From positions 1 through 10,275 of the forward strand of contig JBIINB010000151.1 in assembly GCA_044337705.1 (NCBI GenBank): a stretch of 10,275 nt of DNA, read 5' to 3'. Numbering within the stretch: position 1 is the first letter of the stretch; each line of letters opens with the position of its first letter. Shown in pieces: positions 8,001 to 10,275 of this stretch. Both the position numbers and the translations under genes were made by a program. The notes beneath the pieces were generated by a model. That model had not been told where the DNA came from, made no database searches, and was given only the letters and a program-made list of their open reading frames with translations. Source of the DNA: JBEISR01 sp044337705 (GTDB lineage Bacteria; Planctomycetota; Planctomycetia; Pirellulales; Pirellulaceae).

Positions 8001-8234
8001 AGCGAAAGGATGGGGAGGCGTGGATGGTTCCGCTCCATATCGATATCCGATTAGGCAGATCACGGCATCGCAGGAGGAGACTTCCCGCGTCAGGAGTTCG
8101 ACGATCTCTTCATCGGTCAAATCGAAGATATCTTGGAAGACCGGCTGGTAGTTGCGTTTCTGGAGCGATTGGCCGACCAGGGTTCGGTAGCTCTTCAGTT
8201 CCGTGCTGACGGCGCTAATGAAGATTCGGTGCAT
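5010..8234 (-). CDS. DUF4062 / NB-ARC / TPR STAND protein
   Basis: A 1074-aa STAND-class signalling NTPase. Residues 1-165 are DUF4062-like: RIFISAVSTELKSYR, a CDAVICLIGYRYG strand-turn and CSFTQFEYLLA. This TIR-like alpha/beta fold is often the N-terminal effector in STAND proteins. Residues about 178-500 are NB-ARC: Walker A GLGGVGKT (210-217, K216), Walker B WLLIIDNVD (285-293), sensor HVLITSR (R318), GQLPLAL (369-375) and an MHD-equivalent histidine H492 in VSIHRLVQE. Residues about 560-1035 are kinesin-light-chain-type TPRs. Ten successive units keep an exact 42-residue register from the HP at 599 to 977; unit three is degenerate. The tail is acidic and polar. Presumably the TPRs sense a ligand, NB-ARC oligomerises with ATP, and the N-terminus acts. 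ATG 8234 starts the domain exactly; a TTG at 8312 would add 26 residues. No Shine-Dalgarno was seen at either start. Confidence 0.9.
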   Translation of the reverse strand: MHRIFISAVSTELKSYRTLVGQSLQKRNYQPVFQDIFDLTDEEIVELLTREVSSCDAVICLIGYRYGAEPSTPPHPFARCSFTQFEYLLASHFPDKKKIPIYRFLTNADTPVDHPQDEDQSLRLMQEKFRSDVTQDRNWRSFSNHTELRAEIAELKFPWEESIHRIQPNNLPAVGSLFEGREDFIERLRHLLAQNVSQKAAITAKQKIHGLGGVGKTRVAIEFAKRFSKDYSALLFVTADTPSTFEANLASLCGALVLNLPEKDAANQDEQVAAAIGWLRRNSGWLLIIDNVDSKETAQQVETLLSKLDTGHVLITSRLSDWGASIEPLGLDVVTEEAAKRILLMRTEGKRKTLDSDHDDALALGQDLGQLPLALEQAGAFIAKNASSFKDYRQRWKSHEAKVIQWHDPLQMKYPRSVATTWETTFDLLSQSGRGVLNLISWLAPDPIPREMIYRLDNEEGEAPIDPEEGIADLVDYSFLKRSDDQNFVSIHRLVQEISQLRIEESSRLHWLTRSLRMVDAFCDGDPTDPSDWDRIYGVMWPHAKKITQIAYRNAIQHPTSELLLEFARYLFVRSEFLESESCSRLALEIIEQEFGPQHPKVTAYLNDLAIILKEMNRLADAEALLHRSIFIIEGNYGPDHPALVSSLSNLAQLIQDSNRLEEAEHLMHRALAIYDRIDEKDRAIQATLLGNLAQLFHQLNRFEEAESMMRKALVLIEECHGSEHPKVAGWISNLATLLQTMHRFAEAEPLNRRSLELSEKAFGPEHPNVATALGNLAELLKSTNRLVESEVHLRRALKIDEKAYGPDHPMVATRMMNLAQLLNMTNRLEEGHSLARRALQIDEESLGLEHPTVATDLSTLASLLEDMDRIPEAESLIRRGLAITEKSFGNDHPEVALQLNSLAELFQATKRLNEAEPLLRRALEIYEKFYGSEHTTVIKIRSNLARLLSATDRLEEAESLMRQVLRWGEERLGPDDPILGTFLNNLAQLLESTDRLDEAASLSRRAFRAFELFRLRNGHEHPYAHLSQGNFRNILRSLGRTDNQIEDEMESIRVEVKNGDGGEEENQSKVPLR

Positions 8235-8578
8235 AGGACCGCGAAATCCATGGAAAAAACTGTTGATCGGTATTCGTCTTTCATTGTAGAGAAAGTCACT
8301 CGCGACTTCCAAGGAACGCTTGGCTCATGACGTTGTGCTCGTTAACGATGAACTTAGCTTTTGCCTGTTCGCTGGCAGATGATCCGTATCCAGCCGATTC
8401 CGACGAGATTATTGCCCGCCGAAGAGTTCGGAACCTTGGATCGGGCACGCCGTCTCTCCCATTGCCGGAAGATAGGATCGACTACTACTCCAGTCCGCGT
8501 ACCAGTTGGGCCTATGGTCCTGCTACTGCGATCGCCTTCACTCGCCCTGCAATCCCCTTGTCTTCCCACATCCTTGCT
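8235..8578. other. Gene-poor region upstream of the STAND gene
   Basis: Short frames on both strands do not resemble protein families and overlap each other. It probably holds the leftward promoter of the STAND gene, but no clear -35/-10 pair was identified. None of the missing N-terminal haloperoxidase sequence was recognised here in any frame. Confidence 0.45.
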
Positions 8579-8611
8579 TGGATTTTCCCAGGCATAGCTC
8601 CGGGGTAAAGC
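8579..8611 (+). repeat. 33-bp dispersed repeat, copy 2
   Basis: Begins TGGATTTTCCCAGGCATAG and ends CGGGGTAAAGC; it differs from copy 3 at 2 of 33 positions. Unlike copies 1 and 3, it is not followed by a palindrome but by a haloperoxidase gene remnant, whose in-frame TAG (8595-8597) is supplied by the repeat itself. Confidence 0.85.
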
Positions 8612-8816
8612 CGCCGCAGAACTGATGACCACTCGTCACTTCACAAGCCCTTGGGATGCAGCCCTGGAAGCGGGCCGCAGTCGAATATACAGGGGGATTC
8701 ATTTCCCGTTCGATAACGAGTTCGGTTTGAAGCTTGGCCAGCTAGTAGGCGAACTGATCGTGACTTCGTGGCTGCATGGGGTGCGTCTTCTCGGGTCGGA
8801 TCCAAGAATCTGGTAG
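8598..8816 (+). pseudogene. C-terminal remnant of a vanadium-dependent haloperoxidase (PAP2 superfamily)
   Basis: Only the last ~70 codons of the gene survive. The segment SRIYRGIHFPFDNEFGLKLG matches the third active-site block of vanadium haloperoxidases and related PAP2 phosphatases. The arginine (codon 8682-8684) and histidine (codon 8700-8702) are six residues apart, equivalent to the vanadate-binding arginine 490 and histidine 496 of the Curvularia chloroperoxidase. The lysine/arginine block and the GHS block that should lie upstream are absent, so it cannot be active. Upstream homology stops at the 33-bp repeat; an ATG at 8625 could still give a 63-aa peptide. It ends 15 bp before the membrane-protein gene. 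The frame is open to its stop, so decay by truncation rather than multiple frameshifts is indicated. Confidence 0.75.
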
Positions 8817-8831
8817 ACTCGCCGCTAAGTG

Positions 8832-9260
8832 ATGTTTGCAGTCGCGAGGAAACTTTTTCAGATCATGAACCAACGATTTGGAATCGGAGCTGGACTGTTA
8901 ATCGCCCTGGTGGGGTTGGTTATCCGCATTCCATACTTCGTGGTGATCGTTGTGTCGTGGGCGATACTGCCACTGCTTCTTCCGGTGGTCGGGGAACTGG
9001 TAGGTTACTACGTTACCCGGAAGATCACTCAAACCTGGCGCTGGCCGGACGAACCAGATGCAATAGCCTTCGCAGGCAAATGGATCGCAATCCTGATCTA
9101 CCTGCTCTCGGCTATTGCGATCATCCTGTTCTGCCTGGGGCTCTATTTCACGCTCTTCCCACTTCTGCTCATCCCTCCGATATTGATCGGAGCGATCCTC
9201 ACCACGCGTCTGCTGCTAAGGTCTCTTCGGCAGCCGCGGAATTCATGGAAAGATCCTTAG
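8832..9260 (+). CDS. Small four-helix membrane protein
   Basis: A 142-aa protein of unrecognised family. Four hydrophobic segments are seen, approximately residues 17-38, 39-59, 82-102 and 103-125, arranged as two hairpins around a polar loop (about 60-80, with RKITQTWRWPDEPD). The N-terminus and C-terminus are basic, suggesting both are cytoplasmic. The start is uncertain: ATG 8832 has no Shine-Dalgarno, while ATG 8865 has GAGGA (8846-8850) upstream with a long 14-nt spacer and would shorten the protein by 11 residues. It follows the haloperoxidase remnant and faces the AlkB-type gene, with a possible terminator between. No catalytic or transport motif is visible. Confidence 0.7.
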   Translation: MFAVARKLFQIMNQRFGIGAGLLIALVGLVIRIPYFVVIVVSWAILPLLLPVVGELVGYYVTRKITQTWRWPDEPDAIAFAGKWIAILIYLLSAIAIILFCLGLYFTLFPLLLIPPILIGAILTTRLLLRSLRQPRNSWKDP

Positions 9261-9376
9261 CTGGGATTGCCTTCAAAGCGACCAACAGAGTCAGGCTCGG
9301 ACGAACAAGATTCAGGGCCGCAATTAAGCTGCATGGCTCATGCCAGAACCTTTCTGCCCTCCATCGGCTTGGGATG

Positions 9377-9397
9377 CTGCTGCGAAAAGCAGTTTTT
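9377..9397 (+). terminator. Weak intrinsic terminator
   Basis: CTGCT (9377-9381) pairs with AGCAG (9388-9392) around a GCGAAA loop and is followed directly by TTTTT (9393-9397). It lies 117 bp after the rightward membrane-protein gene. The stem is short (five pairs plus a possible G-T), so termination would be weak; on the minus strand there is no T-run. Confidence 0.4.
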
Positions 9398-9405
9398 GGC
9401 TATGG

Positions 9406-10017
9406 CTATGGCTGAAAGGCTCGAGCGGTGATGGAGATGCGGCGGCCGGTGGCTTTGGTAGTTTTGACGATCTCGTGCATCCAGCTCTGGTTGGTCGCAA
9501 AGGGCATCACGATCACACAGCCGCTGGGTACAGGGAAGTCGATGGTTCCCTTGCCTTGGAAAGGGCGGACGCGGAAGGTACGGGTTTCGCCGAGGGAAAT
9601 GGTGACGATCGGAGCGTCCGGATCGAGGTTTTTGGTGCTGTCGCGGTGCTTGCCGATGTAATGGCCCAGCTTCCCGTCGTACCAGTTCAATAGGAGCCCG
9701 TTCAGCTTCGGATGGATGGTCTGCACCCAGGTCAGGTAGGGCTCGAGGATCGCTGGTACGGGGAGAGCGGCATTGGTCTGGCTACTGTAGATGTAATCGC
9801 GCCCGTACGCCTGCTGCCAGCGGGGTGTCAGAACGTGTTTGCCATGGATCAGGATCTTGGTGTAGTCGGCTGGGTGCATGTGCCAGAGCGAATCGAATTG
9901 GTCGCTGGAGGGGAGCAGCCAGGTTGGCAGTCGACCTACTAGGAGATGGTGATCGGGGCCAAGCGGATGACGCTCCAGGGGAGGTGCATCTTCAGGGTTG
10001 TTCGATTCGGATGACAT
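9406..10017 (-). CDS. AlkB-type Fe(II)/2-oxoglutarate-dependent dioxygenase
   Basis: A 203-aa cytoplasmic protein of the AlkB family, whose members oxidatively remove alkyl lesions such as 1-methyladenine and 3-methylcytosine from nucleic acid, releasing formaldehyde. Visible active-site features: N111 and Y113 in LNWYDGKLGHY, iron ligands H124 and D126 in the KHRD motif, distal iron ligand H181 in WMHEI, and 2-oxoglutarate-binding arginines R193 and R199 in GRRISITAR, six residues apart as in E. coli AlkB (R204/R210). The length is typical. ATG 10017 is chosen because AAAAGGAG lies upstream with a 9-nt spacer; in-frame ATGs at 10068 and 10038 would add residues without family similarity. It is monocistronic in this window, and no Ada-type operator was recognised. 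DNA versus RNA substrate cannot be told from sequence. Confidence 0.92.
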   Translation of the reverse strand: MSSESNNPEDAPPLERHPLGPDHHLLVGRLPTWLLPSSDQFDSLWHMHPADYTKILIHGKHVLTPRWQQAYGRDYIYSSQTNAALPVPAILEPYLTWVQTIHPKLNGLLLNWYDGKLGHYIGKHRDSTKNLDPDAPIVTISLGETRTFRVRPFQGKGTIDFPVPSGCVIVMPFATNQSWMHEIVKTTKATGRRISITARAFQP

Positions 10018-10025
10018 GGCCGGAA

Positions 10026-10034
10026 ACTCCTTTT
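10026..10034 (-). promoter_or_regulatory. Strong ribosome binding site of the AlkB-type gene
   Basis: On the minus strand AAAAGGAG precedes ATG 10017 with a 9-nt spacer. It is the best Shine-Dalgarno in the window and decides the start. Confidence 0.75.
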
Positions 10035-10100
10035 GCATTCCTTTCCAACCGGTGGTTTCACCTTTCATTTTCGCTGGTACATCGGCGAAAGGCTATTGCC

Positions 10101-10133
10101 TGGATTTTCCGAGGCATCGCTCCGGGGTAAAGC
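10101..10133 (+). repeat. 33-bp dispersed repeat, copy 3
   Basis: Begins TGGATTTTCCGAGGCATCG and ends CGGGGTAAAGC. It has the same orientation as copies 1 and 2. A REP-like palindrome follows after 10 bp. Confidence 0.85.
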
Positions 10134-10143
10134 AGGGGGGAAT

Positions 10144-10167
10144 CCACCGCCGGGCGGCGGTGGCTAC
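10144..10167 (-). repeat. REP-like palindrome, family A, copy 1
   Basis: An 8-bp stem CCACCGCC/GGCGGTGG (10144-10151 with 10156-10163) with a 4-nt loop, followed by CTAC; on the minus strand this is GTAG at the foot of the stem. It is an inverted copy of 10212-10235. Confidence 0.75.
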
Positions 10168-10211
10168 GAAGGGATGGAAGAAATCAAAGAAGAACGTACC
10201 AATCGCTTGCG

Positions 10212-10235
10212 GTAGCCACCATCGCCAGATGGTGG
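10212..10235 (+). repeat. REP-like palindrome, family A, copy 2
   Basis: GTAG followed by an 8-bp stem CCACCATC/GATGGTGG (10216-10223 with 10228-10235) and a GCCA loop. Compared with copy 1 it differs at five positions, four of which form two compensated base pairs (G-C to A-T and C-G to T-A). It faces copy 1 across 44 bp. Confidence 0.75.
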
Positions 10236-10262
10236 ATGGCGATATTAGGCATCCTGCGAAGC

Positions 10263-10275
10263 AATCCACCGCCGG
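10263..10275 (-). repeat. REP-like palindrome, family A, copy 3 (cut by window end)
   Basis: AATCCACCGCCGG is identical to 10141-10153, the start of copy 1 with its three preceding bases. The array therefore continues past the window. Confidence 0.6.

Noticed and set aside
8327..8608. 93-codon plus-strand ORF ending in the 33-bp repeat
   Set aside because: No recognisable domain and its last residues are simply the translated repeat; the same tail appears at 10101, where it is clearly intergenic.
8768..9415. 215-codon plus-strand frame overlapping the membrane protein
   Set aside because: It is rich in R, S and H with no hydrophobic pattern; the other frame gives clear membrane helices, so this is a shadow.

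Overview
The window looks like chromosomal DNA of a moderately GC-rich bacterium. Planctomycetota, probably Pirellulales-like, is the best guess. This rests on a bacterial deoxyhypusine-synthase-family protein, a kinesin-light-chain-like TPR/STAND protein, a vanadium-haloperoxidase remnant, sparse Shine-Dalgarno use and long gene-poor gaps full of palindromic repeats. No rRNA, tRNA, CRISPR array or complete insertion sequence was found, so the taxonomic call is inference.

Layout. 1-127: a 20-bp perfect inverted repeat. 128-1102 (+): an unrecognised ORF interrupted by 32 tandem GAMC tetranucleotide units (M = A or C), which could act as a three-way reading-frame switch. 1119-3055 (+): a deoxyhypusine-synthase-like gene overlapping, through TGATG, an EamA/DMT-type membrane transporter; the pair is probably one translationally coupled operon acting on a polyamine or related metabolite. 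3056-3605: a gene-free gap with a 33-bp dispersed repeat and an inverted pair of short palindromes. 3606-4127 (+): a small protein with four CxxC motifs. It converges on the leftward pair 8234-5010 (DUF4062, NB-ARC and ten or more 42-residue TPRs, a STAND protein) followed by 4886-4152 (a protein with two PGDYG-like units). This pair is the best candidate for a conflict or defence system. 8235-8597 is gene-poor. 8598-8816 is the C-terminal stump of a vanadium-dependent haloperoxidase/PAP2 enzyme, abutting a second copy of the 33-bp repeat. 8832-9260 (+): a four-helix membrane protein. 10017-9406 (-): an AlkB-type Fe(II)/2-oxoglutarate dioxygenase with its catalytic residues intact. 10101-10275: a third 33-bp repeat followed by REP-like palindromes in inverted orientation, with compensatory base changes in the stems.

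Three things stand out. The first is the STAND/PGDYG pair. The second is the tetranucleotide tract inside an ORF. The third is a recurring module in which the 33-bp repeat lies 9-10 bp upstream of a palindrome with a GTAG foot and then an inverted partner. That architecture is typical of REP/BIME elements mobilised by RAYT transposases.
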